In this document: positions 6,479 through 12,107 of the stretch, one piece after another
Layout of the letters: each line of letters opens with the position of its first letter
How positions within the stretch are numbered: position 1 is the first letter of the stretch
Notes under the pieces: generated by a model
Told to the model about the DNA's origin: nothing
What the model saw: the letters and a program-made list of their open reading frames with translations, nothing else
Database searches by the model: none
NCBI GenBank assembly: GCA_000438415.1
Contig: FR902240.1
Location: 130,563-142,669, forward strand
From: Clostridium sp. CAG:628
Lineage (GTDB): Bacteria; Bacillota_I; Bacilli_A; RF39; UBA660
Length of the DNA stretch: 12,107 nt
Reading direction: 5' to 3'
Program-made: the position numbers and the translations under genes

Positions 6479-7087
6479 ATGATTAAGTCAACATTTTTTG
6501 AAGTATTAGATACAACATGGCCAACTTTAGTTATTTTTTTAACTATTATTATTTTGTTAAGAGTATTTACTATATTAAATACTAGTAAGAAGTTTATATT
6601 ACATGAAGAATTACTTTTATTACTATTTATTACTTATATATTATTTTTATTTGAACTTGTTACTAGTAGAGATGTATATATGAATGGAACTAATTTGGTA
6701 CCTTTTAGAGAAATGTTTAGGTATCCAGTTGGAAGTGAAAACTTTAATAGACAAGTTATTGGTAATATTTTACTATTTATGCCTTTTGGCTTTTTTGCAA
6801 CATATTATACTAAAATTAAAAAGATTAGTAGTATTAGTTTTATGTCTATATTAGTTAGTTTAACTATTGAAGTAGTACAAAAGTATATTGGTAGAAGTTT
6901 TGATGTTGATGATATTATTCTTAATGTAGTTGGTGGAATACTTGGTTTCTTAGTATATATAGGACTTGATGCAATTAGAAAGAAATTACCTAGTATATTT
7001 CAAAAAGATGGTTTTTATAATTTCTTATCAATTCTTTTAGTAATAATAATATGTTTATATTTATTTGGAATAATTAGTTTTGGGTAA
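6479..7087 (+). CDS. VanZ-family membrane protein
   Basis: This is a 202-residue polytopic membrane protein with about six hydrophobic segments (near 17-32, 42-60, 95-110, 117-132, 147-163 and 183-200). The VanZ family pattern is plain: NLVPF (72-76), GNILLFMPFGF (95-105), SLTIEVVQ (127-134) and GRSFDVDDIILN (138-149) followed by GG.LG. The founding member VanZ gives low-level teicoplanin resistance; most relatives have no proven function and I do not assign resistance to this one. It starts 3 nt after yqfD with only a weak ribosome binding site (GTGAG around 6468), which suggests translational coupling. It occupies the slot held by phoH and yqfF in B. subtilis. A perfect 11-bp hairpin terminator overlaps its stop codon. 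Confidence 0.9.
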   Translation: MIKSTFFEVLDTTWPTLVIFLTIIILLRVFTILNTSKKFILHEELLLLLFITYILFLFELVTSRDVYMNGTNLVPFREMFRYPVGSENFNRQVIGNILLFMPFGFFATYYTKIKKISSISFMSILVSLTIEVVQKYIGRSFDVDDIILNVVGGILGFLVYIGLDAIRKKLPSIFQKDGFYNFLSILLVIIICLYLFGIISFG

Positions 7088-7098
7088 CTAATTATTTT
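7069..7098 (+). terminator. Intrinsic terminator of yqfC-yqfD-VanZ
   Basis: AATAATTAGTT (7069-7079) pairs perfectly with AACTAATTATT (7086-7096) around the loop TTGGGT, with a T-rich tail. The stop TAA is at 7085-7087. The stem is AT-rich, so stability is moderate. Confidence 0.75.
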
Positions 7099-7104
7099 AT
7101 TTTA

Positions 7105-7133
7105 TGGACAATTTAGTTAATATTTGGTAAAAT
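7105..7133 (+). promoter_or_regulatory. Promoter of the ybeY-cdd-era-yqzL-recO operon
   Basis: TGGACA (7105-7110), a 17-nt spacer and TAAAAT (7128-7133); each hexamer is 5 of 6 to consensus. Transcription would start near 7140, giving a very short leader and excluding the ATG at 7138 as the translation start. Confidence 0.65.
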
Positions 7134-7139
7134 TAATAT

Positions 7140-7144
7140 GAGGA
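7140..7144 (+). promoter_or_regulatory. Shine-Dalgarno that sets the ybeY start
   Basis: GAGGA is followed by 8 nt and then the ATG at 7153. The ATG at 7138 overlaps this element and has no ribosome binding site of its own. Confidence 0.65.
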
Positions 7145-7152
7145 AAGTGATT

Positions 7153-7593
7153 ATGAATTATCAAATAACAAATTTAACTAATGAAAATATTGATGAAAAA
7201 GAATTAGAGAGTGTAATAAATAAAGTGAGTGAAATACTTGATGTGAGTGATTCAATTGTTAGTATAGTACTTACTGATAATAAAAATATTCATGAAATTA
7301 ATAAAACTTATAGAGGAATAGATAGAGAAACAGATGTAATTAGTTTTGCTTTTATGGATGAGGGGACTAATCCAAATAATGGTATTACTGATTTAGGTGA
7401 AATTTATATTAGTTTAGAGAAGGCTCATAGTCAAGCAGTGGAATATAATCATTCTTTTAAAAGAGAGTTGTGTTTTTTATTAACTCATGGACTTTTACAT
7501 TTGCTTGGGTATGATCATATGAATAAAGATGATGAAAAAGAGATGTTTAGTTTACAAGAAAAAGTTTTAAGTAGTTTAGGAATAGAGAGGTAG
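7153..7593 (+). CDS. ybeY: Endoribonuclease / rRNA maturation factor YbeY
   Basis: This is a 146-residue YbeY (UPF0054), a zinc metalloprotein implicated in 16S rRNA 3' maturation and 70S ribosome quality control. The zinc signature HGLLHLLGYDH is at residues 112-122, with ligands H112, H116 and H122. Other family segments are TYRGIDRETDVISF (52-65) and DLGEIYIS (80-87). I take the ATG at 7153 rather than 7138, from the ribosome binding site and the promoter position; this also gives the usual family length. It is the first gene of an operon with cdd, 1 nt before the next start, and its last codons carry the cdd ribosome binding site (GAGAGG). In B. subtilis dgkA lies between ybeY and cdd; it is absent here. 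Confidence 0.95.
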   Translation: MNYQITNLTNENIDEKELESVINKVSEILDVSDSIVSIVLTDNKNIHEINKTYRGIDRETDVISFAFMDEGTNPNNGITDLGEIYISLEKAHSQAVEYNHSFKRELCFLLTHGLLHLLGYDHMNKDDEKEMFSLQEKVLSSLGIER

Positions 7594-7594
7594 T

Positions 7595-7975
7595 ATGAAA
7601 GATAAATTATTAGAGTTAATTAAAAATAGTTATGCACCTTATAGTGGTGTTCATTTTGCTTGTATTGTTGAATGTAAAAATGGAAATTTTTATAATGGAG
7701 TAAACATTGAAAATGCAAGTTATGGTGCAACTATATGTGCTGAAAGGAATGCTATTAATGCTGCAATTAGTGCTGGGGAAAAAGAGTTTAATGCATTATA
7801 TTTGATGACTGATTTAAGTCATTTAGCATATCCTTGTAATTTGTGTAAGCAAACTATGTTAGAGTTTTTTGATAGTGATGTTATATTTAATATAATGAAT
7901 ACAAGTGGTGAATATAAAGTAATGACTTTTAAAGAAATTATGAATACAGTATTTAGTAAAGGAGACTTAAAGTGA
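7595..7975 (+). CDS. cdd: Cytidine deaminase
   Basis: This is a 126-residue cytidine deaminase of the small, homotetrameric, zinc-dependent class. It deaminates cytidine and deoxycytidine to uridine and deoxyuridine in pyrimidine salvage. The catalytic motif is CAE at 48-50 (E50 is the proton shuttle, C48 a zinc ligand) and PCNLC at 80-84 supplies the other two cysteines, C81 and C84. The substrate-binding region shows NGVNIENASYG (34-44), and the N-terminal SYAPYSGVHF is typical. The length is close to the family norm. It starts 1 nt after ybeY and ends in TGA overlapping the era GTG start by 4 nt (GTGA), so translation is coupled. That TGA is the direct evidence here for the standard genetic code. 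Confidence 0.96.
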   Translation: MKDKLLELIKNSYAPYSGVHFACIVECKNGNFYNGVNIENASYGATICAERNAINAAISAGEKEFNALYLMTDLSHLAYPCNLCKQTMLEFFDSDVIFNIMNTSGEYKVMTFKEIMNTVFSKGDLK

Positions 7976-8853
7976 GAAGTGGTTTTGTAAGTATAGTTGG
8001 TAGGCCTAATGTAGGGAAGAGTACTCTTATTAATAAGTTAGTGGGAGAAAAGATAGCTATAGTAAGTGATAAACAGGGTACTACTAGAAGTTTAATACAA
8101 GGAGTGTATACTGATAAAGATACTCAGATAATATTTATAGATACTCCTGGAATACATAAACCTATACATAAACTTGGTAATAAACTTAATAATCAAGCGT
8201 ATTATAGTACTAATGATGCAGATTTATTAGTGCTTGTAATGGATGGGAGTGTACCTTTAGGAAGAGGAGATATGTTCGTTATTGATAAGATGAGTGGTTT
8301 AGAAAAACCAGTTATTTTAGTTATTAATAAGATAGATAAACTAAATAATGAAGATATTCTTAAGAAAATAAATGAATTTAAAGATTTATATAATTTTGCT
8401 GAAATAGTACCAGTTAGTAGTATGACTGGAGATAATACTAATAGATTAATTGAAGTAATTAGAAAGTATTTAACTGATACAGTAAAGTATTTTCCTGATG
8501 AAGAGGTTACTAGTGAACCTATAGAAAAAAGACTTACTGAAATAGTAAGAGAAAAAGTATTACTTTTAACTGATGATGAAGTACCACATTCGGTACATTG
8601 TGTGTTAACTGATATAAATGAAGAAAATAATATTGTTAATGTTTATGTAGATATTATAGTAGATAGAGAAAGTTTAAAGAAAATTATTATTGGTAAAAAA
8701 GGTCTTATGTTAAAAGAAATAGGTATGAAGGCTAGAAAAGATATGGAAGTACTTTTAGGTAGACAAGTTTATCTAGAATTATATGTAAGAGTACTTAAAA
8801 AATGGAGAGATAAAGAGAAATATTTAAATGAACTTGGTTTTAATGAATATTAA
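7972..8853 (+). CDS. era: GTPase Era
   Basis: This is a 293-residue Era, an essential GTPase that binds the 3' end of 16S rRNA and checks 30S assembly. The G domain shows G1 GRPNVGKS (10-17), the switch I Thr in the QGTTRS stretch (35-40), G3 DTPG (57-60), G4 NKID (119-122) and a G5-like VSSMTG (148-153). The C-terminal KH domain covers about 190-290 and includes IIIGKKGLMLKEIG (238-251) and the closing VLKKWRDKEKYLNELGF. The start is GTG at 7972, overlapping the cdd stop. The protein begins RSGFVSIVGRPNVGKST as in relatives. Together with YbeY and S21 it makes this locus rich in 30S biogenesis functions. Nothing is missing or unusual. Confidence 0.97.
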   Translation: MRSGFVSIVGRPNVGKSTLINKLVGEKIAIVSDKQGTTRSLIQGVYTDKDTQIIFIDTPGIHKPIHKLGNKLNNQAYYSTNDADLLVLVMDGSVPLGRGDMFVIDKMSGLEKPVILVINKIDKLNNEDILKKINEFKDLYNFAEIVPVSSMTGDNTNRLIEVIRKYLTDTVKYFPDEEVTSEPIEKRLTEIVREKVLLLTDDEVPHSVHCVLTDINEENNIVNVYVDIIVDRESLKKIIIGKKGLMLKEIGMKARKDMEVLLGRQVYLELYVRVLKKWRDKEKYLNELGFNEY

Positions 8854-8889
8854 TTTGATTTTTATCACAATATATATTAGGTGATGAAA

Positions 8890-8970
8890 ATGAATAAGAA
8901 AGAATTATGGAATAAGTTTAAGGAAAGTGGAAAAGTAGAAGATTATTTAAATTATAAGAGAGGTAAATAG
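8890..8970 (+). CDS. yqzL: YqzL-like small protein (26 residues)
   Basis: This is a tiny gene between era and recO, the position of yqzL in Bacillus. The product is MNKKELWNKFKESGKVEDYL followed by NYKRGK. The pattern LW..F..SG....YL.Y matches the start of YqzL-family proteins (W-K/N-x-F-x-x-T/S-G-x-[IV]-x-x-Y-L). Bacillus YqzL is longer because of an acidic tail that is missing here; short forms exist in other Firmicutes. The start is the ATG at 8890, 6 nt after AGGTG (8879-8883); the in-frame ATG at 8884 directly abuts that element and is rejected. The frame ends with the GAGAGG ribosome binding site of recO, and its stop is 1 nt before the recO GTG, so the two are coupled. Function is unknown. 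Confidence 0.8.
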   Translation: MNKKELWNKFKESGKVEDYLNYKRGK

Positions 8971-8971
8971 A

Positions 8972-9697
8972 GTGGAAGTTATTAGTATAGAAGGAATTGT
9001 TGTTAATACTCTTAAATATGGAGAAAATTCTAAAATTATAAATGTTCTTACTAAAGATAAAGGTATAATTGGAATTATTTCTAAAGGTTGTATGAGTCCT
9101 AAAAGTAAGTTGAGAGTTATTAGTAATAATTTTATCTATGCTAATTTTCATTTATATTATAAAGAAGGTAAACTTGGTACTTTAATTAGTGCTGATGTTA
9201 TTAATTATTTTATTAATATTAAGAGTGATATTGTTAAGTTTAGTTATATGAGTTATTTAGTTGATTTAGCTAAAAATGTTTATAAAGAAAATAATAGTAG
9301 TGATATTTATGATATATTAATAAATGCTTTATTGAAGATAGAAGATAATTTAAATCCTAAAATAATAACTAATATAGTAGAAATTAAGTATTTAACTTAT
9401 TTAGGGGTTGGACTTAATTTAGATGGGTGTAGTGTTTGTGGACTTACTAGTGTTGTTAGTATGAGTTATAGTAAAGGTGGATATGTTTGTATTAATCATG
9501 TGGGAAAAGATAAAGTAATGGATGATGTTACTTTAAAGTTGTTTAAAGCATATTATTATATAGATATTAGTAAGATAAGTGAACTTAATATTAAAGAGAA
9601 AGTAGTTAATGAAATAGATCATTTTTTAAATATTTATTATAAAGAATATACTGGGTTATATTTAAAGAGTAAGAGTTTTTTAGATAAGATTAAATAG
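8972..9697 (+). CDS. recO: DNA repair protein RecO
   Basis: This is a 241-residue RecO, the recombination mediator that anneals single strands and, with RecR, loads RecA onto SSB-coated DNA. The N-terminal OB fold covers about 1-80 (IEGIVVNTLKYGENSKIINV at 6-25, then GIIGIISKGCMSPKSKLRVI). The helical C-terminal part contains a zinc-finger-like set: C153, C156, C173 and H176 (LDGCSVCG ... GGYVCINH), where the last ligand is often Cys. The start is GTG at 8972 with GAGAGG at 8958-8963, 8 nt before it. It is the last gene of the ybeY-cdd-era-yqzL operon, and its stop is in the loop of the terminator. Confidence 0.94.
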   Translation: MEVISIEGIVVNTLKYGENSKIINVLTKDKGIIGIISKGCMSPKSKLRVISNNFIYANFHLYYKEGKLGTLISADVINYFINIKSDIVKFSYMSYLVDLAKNVYKENNSSDIYDILINALLKIEDNLNPKIITNIVEIKYLTYLGVGLNLDGCSVCGLTSVVSMSYSKGGYVCINHVGKDKVMDDVTLKLFKAYYYIDISKISELNIKEKVVNEIDHFLNIYYKEYTGLYLKSKSFLDKIK

Positions 9698-9709
9698 TCT
9701 TATCTTTTT
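9682..9709 (+). terminator. Intrinsic terminator of the ybeY-recO operon
   Basis: AGATAAGA (9682-9689) pairs perfectly with TCTTATCT (9698-9705) around an 8-nt loop that contains the recO stop TAG (9695-9697), followed by four T residues. Confidence 0.8.
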
Positions 9710-9724
9710 ATATATTTATTTGAA

Positions 9725-9844
9725 AAAATTGGTCGAATGCTTTTTAAAATTGGTCGAATGTTTTTTTATTTTCTTTATTTTCTCTTTAAAACAGGGTGTT
9801 TATTAATACTATTTTGGGTCGAACTAATTTTAAAAGTGGTCGAA
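9725..9844 (+). repeat. Degenerate 21-bp-spaced repeats with core GGTCGAA
   Basis: AAAATTGGTCGAATG occurs at 9725-9739 and again at 9746-9760, a 21-bp period. The core GGTCGAA returns at 9817-9823 and 9838-9844, again 21 bp apart. The gap between the two pairs is 65 bp, which is three periods plus 2 bp, with a weak match (GGGTG) near 9794. These look like remains of one tandem array of 21-bp (seven-codon) units that has been eroded and frameshifted in the middle. The CG-containing core stands out in very AT-rich DNA. Confidence 0.65.
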
Positions 9845-10399
9845 ATAGTTAGTGTACTTTTTGCTGTTATACATAGAGATTATAATTTTAATGGAAGTAT
9901 TTTAATTTCTTTATTTGATAATAGAATAGAAATTGTTTCACTTGGAGGACTTGTTAAAGGTATATCAATTAAAGATATATTTAATGGAGTATCAGAGACA
10001 AGAAATCCTAACTTGGCTAATATATTTTATAGATTAAAATATGTTGAGAGTTTTGGTACTGGTATTGAAAGAATTATGGAAACTTATCAAGAGTATTATG
10101 ATAAGAGACCTATATTTCAAAATACTGAAAATACTTTTAAAGTAATTCTATATAATATTAATTATGAAAATGAAGATGTAATAAATAATTTTGTAATTAA
10201 TGAAGAACCAGTAGAATTAGATGCTAACTTACTTTTAGAAAAATATTTAAAAAAGAATAAAGTTATAAATAGGGCTTCTTTACAAGAGATATTGAATATT
10301 TCTAAAACTAGTGCTGTTAATCTTTTAAATAAAATGATTAAAGATGGTAAAATAATGCAAGTTGGTGAAGGAAAGAATACTTTTTATATTTTAAAATAA
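9737..10399 (+). pseudogene. 5'-truncated AlbA/HATPase-type transcriptional regulator (RecG-like C-terminal region)
   Basis: From about 9860 the frame matches the ATPase-like part of the putative regulators that carry an N-terminal AlbA_2 DNA-binding domain, a HATPase_c_4 domain and a C-terminal winged helix. Seen in the 220-residue frame: AVIHRDYNF (43-51), DNRIEIVSLGGL (61-72), SETRNPNLANIFYRL (86-100), YVESFGTGIERI (102-113) and a winged helix at about 165-220. The AlbA_2 domain and the start of the ATPase domain are gone. The Asn that usually precedes A-V-x-H-R-D-Y (N-A-V-I-H-R-D-Y) is replaced by Phe. The first 42 residues come from T-rich repeat DNA and are hydrophobic by accident, so a membrane prediction there would be misleading. 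No ribosome binding site precedes the ATG at 9737 and I see no promoter. I call it a pseudogene; a shortened protein from an internal start is possible but unlikely. Confidence 0.75.
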
Positions 10400-10431
10400 T
10401 ATTATTTATGTACCATTAAATGTACTAAAAC

Positions 10432-10460
10432 TTGATTTATAGTTAAAAATGTAGTATAAT
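10432..10460 (+). promoter_or_regulatory. Sigma-A-type promoter of the TPR-like gene pair
   Basis: TTGATT (10432-10437), a 17-nt spacer and TATAAT (10455-10460). The first start codon is 25 nt further on. Confidence 0.85.
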
Positions 10461-10473
10461 AAATACAATTAAT

Positions 10474-10480
10474 GGGGGGA
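10474..10480 (+). promoter_or_regulatory. Unusual G-run ribosome binding site of the first TPR-like gene
   Basis: GGGGGGA lies 4 nt before the ATG at 10485. A run of six G is odd in this very AT-rich sequence and replaces the GGAGG or GAGGTG form used by the neighbours. Confidence 0.6.
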
Positions 10481-10484
10481 TATT

Positions 10485-11186
10485 ATGAATAATAGATATT
10501 ATTTTTCTAATAGTTTAGAAGTAAAAAGTGAGCTTAATAAGTGTACTAGTAAATATTCTAACGATTATATGTATCAATTATATTTTATAAAGGCTTTAAT
10601 AACTTTTGGTGAATTTAATTATGCTTTAGAACTATTAAATAGTATGGAAAATAAATTAATTAGAAATAATACTTTTAAATCTAATTTAGTTAGTAAAACT
10701 ATATTAGATTATAAAATAGAAATATATTTTTACTTAGAAGATTCTAATAATATTAGAAATATTTTTAAAAGTAATCCAAGGTTATTAAAAAATCATAAAT
10801 ATTTCTATATATCTAAGTATATAAGTATTAAAGATGGATTAATTAGTGAAAGTGATAATTATAAACTTAAACAATTAATAAATTATGATAAAACATTATT
10901 TATTAATAGAACTAATGTAGGAAGAAAATTACTTAATGAAATGTATTTAAATTTAAATACTAACAGGGTATATTATGATAACTTAGAAGATAATTATATA
11001 TTTAAATATGGTAAAAGTTATTATAAGGTTATATGTTTACATAATACATTTAATATAATATATATAGAAATTATTAATAATGGGTTTAATTATAATTATA
11101 TAGATTTAACATATATAGATTATAATAGTAATATAAAAAGACTTAGTCAAATAGATAAGTTTAATAAAAGATATAGGGGTGTTTAA
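10485..11186 (+). CDS. TPR-like protein with C-terminal RLSQIDKFNKR box (first of a tandem pair)
   Basis: This is a 233-residue protein that I cannot assign to a named family. It has no signal peptide or membrane segment, so it is probably cytoplasmic. The N-terminal part (about 8-100) is helical and TPR-like: YQLYFIKALITFGEFNYALELLNSME (30-55) has the A-x-x-x-G-x-[FY]-x-x-A-L pattern of a tetratricopeptide repeat. A middle segment, KLKQLINYDKTLFI (127-140), corresponds to QLLNYSESEFL in the next gene. The C-terminal part, YIFK (171-174), LHNT (185-188) and YIDLTYID (205-212), matches YIFK, FHNT and YVDLNYL there, and it ends with NIKRLSQIDKFNKR (216-229). It has a strong promoter and is followed directly by its paralogue. 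It is rich in Asn, Ile and Tyr. A scaffolding or protein-binding role is a guess from the TPR-like part only. Confidence 0.8.
   Translation: MNNRYYFSNSLEVKSELNKCTSKYSNDYMYQLYFIKALITFGEFNYALELLNSMENKLIRNNTFKSNLVSKTILDYKIEIYFYLEDSNNIRNIFKSNPRLLKNHKYFYISKYISIKDGLISESDNYKLKQLINYDKTLFINRTNVGRKLLNEMYLNLNTNRVYYDNLEDNYIFKYGKSYYKVICLHNTFNIIYIEIINNGFNYNYIDLTYIDYNSNIKRLSQIDKFNKRYRGV
11130..11172 (+). repeat. 43-nt perfect direct repeat, copy 1
   Basis: Identical over 43 nt to 11973-12015. It encodes the C-terminal NIKRLSQIDKFNKR box of the first TPR-like gene. The two copies are 843 bp apart, a multiple of three. Confidence 0.9.
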
Positions 11187-12026
11187 ATGAATTATAATAA
11201 GAATGTATACAATTATGGGAAAAATAATATTAAATATAATCCTAGTGTTTCTAAAAGAGTTTTTGAAGAGTATTTAGAAATGTATCCAAAAGATTATTTT
11301 GCATATATATATTATTCTAAAGTATTAATAAATTTAGGTTATTTTAATGATGCTTTAAAAGTACTAGAGTGTGTTAAAGAAGAAGCTCTTTTAGATAATG
11401 AATTTAATAATAATACTGAAATATTTAACTATTTTATGCAAGAAGTTGATTATAATACATTAAGAATATATTGTTATTTAGATAAATTTGAAGATGTAAT
11501 TAAATTTTTAAATACTTATACATATTATTTAGAAATACAAAGATTTAAATATATATTATATATTGCAAAAATAAAGCTAGGTTTATATAAAAAGAATAAT
11601 AATACTGGTTATAAATGTAATCAATTATTAAATTATAGTGAAAGTGAATTTCTAAAACATATTAGTAAACATTTAGAAAGTAATATAGGTGAAAGTGTAT
11701 CTACATTTAATGAGTCTTTTGATGTTGAAAAAGTACTTAAGGAAGTTAAAAAATATATACAAAATGGTAAATGTTATTATTATGAATGTTATTCAGATTC
11801 ATATATATTTAAGTTTGATAATTGTGGAATGTTTGATAATAAAAATACTAATTATTTTATAGTAGTAACTTTTCATAATACACCTTACTTAATAAGTATG
11901 TATCCTTGTTCTAATACAAGTAGTAATTTAGAATATGTAGATTTAAATTATTTAAAAGAAACTGAAAATAAAAATATAAAAAGACTTAGTCAAATAGATA
12001 AGTTTAATAAAAGATTTAATAAGTAG
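11187..12026 (+). CDS. TPR-like protein with C-terminal RLSQIDKFNKR box (second of a tandem pair)
   Basis: This is a 279-residue paralogue of the preceding gene, starting right after its stop; the ribosome binding site GGGGTG is inside the last codons of that gene, so expression is coupled. Residues 19-62 read as a TPR: SKRVFEEYLEMYPKDYFAY (22-40), then YSKVLINLGYFNDALKVLE (43-61). A second helical pair is likely at 88-112 (TLRIYCYLDKFEDVIKFL). It shares QLLNYSESEFL (146-156), YIFKF (206-210), FHNT (229-232), YVDLNYL (250-256) and NIKRLSQIDKFNKR (263-276) with the first gene. Compared with that gene it has extra residues mainly at about 165-200, a mostly hydrophilic stretch. It has no signal peptide. 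The family is unknown to me; it probably has more members in this genome. Confidence 0.8.
   Translation: MNYNKNVYNYGKNNIKYNPSVSKRVFEEYLEMYPKDYFAYIYYSKVLINLGYFNDALKVLECVKEEALLDNEFNNNTEIFNYFMQEVDYNTLRIYCYLDKFEDVIKFLNTYTYYLEIQRFKYILYIAKIKLGLYKKNNNTGYKCNQLLNYSESEFLKHISKHLESNIGESVSTFNESFDVEKVLKEVKKYIQNGKCYYYECYSDSYIFKFDNCGMFDNKNTNYFIVVTFHNTPYLISMYPCSNTSSNLEYVDLNYLKETENKNIKRLSQIDKFNKRFNK
11973..12015 (+). repeat. 43-nt perfect direct repeat, copy 2
   Basis: Identical over 43 nt to 11130-11172, encoding the same C-terminal box in the second TPR-like gene although the rest of the two genes is strongly diverged. Confidence 0.9.
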
Positions 12027-12053
12027 AGTAAAATTTACTTATTTTTTATTTTT
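12018..12053 (+). terminator. Intrinsic terminator of the TPR-like pair
   Basis: AATAAGTA (12018-12025) pairs with TACTTATT (12036-12043) around a 10-nt loop, followed by a long T-rich tract. The stop TAG (12024-12026) spans the end of the 5' arm. Confidence 0.7.
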
Positions 12054-12058
12054 AAACC

Positions 12059-12087
12059 TTGAAAAAATATAATCATTATTGTAAAAT
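12059..12087 (+). promoter_or_regulatory. Promoter reading out of the window
   Basis: TTGAAA (12059-12064), a 17-nt spacer and TAAAAT (12082-12087). An AAAAGGT element at 12101-12107 would be the ribosome binding site of a gene starting just past the window edge. Confidence 0.7.
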
Positions 12088-12107
12088 TAATATAGAGTAG
12101 AAAAGGT

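Noticed and set aside
8918..9151. Minus-strand frame across yqzL and the start of recO
   Set aside because: It is rich in Asn, Ser and Phe, has no ribosome binding site, and is antisense to two supported genes.
9737..9862. N-terminal membrane segments in the frame starting at 9737
   Set aside because: The hydrophobic residues come from T-rich repeat DNA in a frame with no ribosome binding site. The homologous family is soluble.
10409..10426. Palindrome-like GTACCATTAAATGTAC as an operator
   Set aside because: Only 12 of 16 positions are symmetric and AT-rich palindromes of this quality are frequent by chance. It also lacks a T-run, so it is not a terminator.
1..12107. Mycoplasma-type code with TGA as Trp
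   Set aside because: cdd ends in TGA at a normal length with the typical 4-nt overlap into era, and Trp residues in the proteins are TGG.
1..12107. CRISPR arrays, tRNA or rRNA genes, riboswitches, insertion sequences
   Set aside because: I saw no regularly spaced repeats with unique spacers, no tRNA-like cloverleaf, no known riboswitch core and no transposase or terminal inverted repeats.

Overview
The window comes from a very AT-rich, low-GC Gram-positive bacterium in the Firmicutes (Bacilli-like) group. The evidence is a syntenic block that matches the Bacillus subtilis order rpsU-yqeY-(yqfA)-yqfC-yqfD-(phoH-yqfF)-ybeY-(dgkA)-cdd-era-yqzL-recO, with the genes in brackets missing here. The sporulation-type pair yqfC/yqfD suggests a spore former or the descendant of one. 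TGA is used as a stop (cdd ends in TGA overlapping the era GTG start) and every Trp I checked is TGG, so this is the standard bacterial code and not the Mycoplasma code. Every gene I can support is on the + strand.

Layout. (1) 1-666: the end of rpsU, then yqeY, closed by a terminator. (2) 667-875: a stretch without a convincing gene, holding a possible gene remnant and a terminator-like hairpin. (3) 876-5092: two paralogous secreted proteins, each with its own sigma-A-type promoter and its own terminator, placed where other Firmicutes carry yqfA. They share an N-terminal half (signal peptide, conserved domain, Cys-paired repeats) and have unrelated C-termini: one glycine-rich and Cys-rich, the other unique with a CCxxCxC cluster. 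(4) 5095-7098: an apparent yqfC-yqfD-VanZ-family operon ending in a terminator; the VanZ gene sits where phoH and yqfF are usually found. (5) 7105-9709: a ybeY-cdd-era-yqzL-recO operon with its own promoter and terminator, including a 26-residue YqzL-like gene. (6) 9725-10399: a 5'-truncated remnant of an AlbA/HATPase-type transcriptional regulator, whose broken front end carries 21-bp-spaced copies of GGTCGAA. (7) 10432-12053: a strong promoter and two adjacent TPR-like genes of a family I cannot name. Both end in the same 14-residue box, encoded by a perfect 43-nt direct repeat. (8) 12059-12107: another strong promoter and a likely Shine-Dalgarno for a gene just past the window edge.

Regions 1, 4 and 5 are core functions: translation and ribosome maturation (S21, YqeY, YbeY, Era), pyrimidine salvage (Cdd), recombination repair (RecO) and forespore/mother-cell biology (YqfC, YqfD). 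Regions 3, 6 and 7 are accessory. The most promising material for something undescribed is the modular secreted pair and the TPR-like pair with its nucleotide-identical C-terminal tag. A recurring local feature is that all six clear terminators overlap the stop codon of the gene they end.
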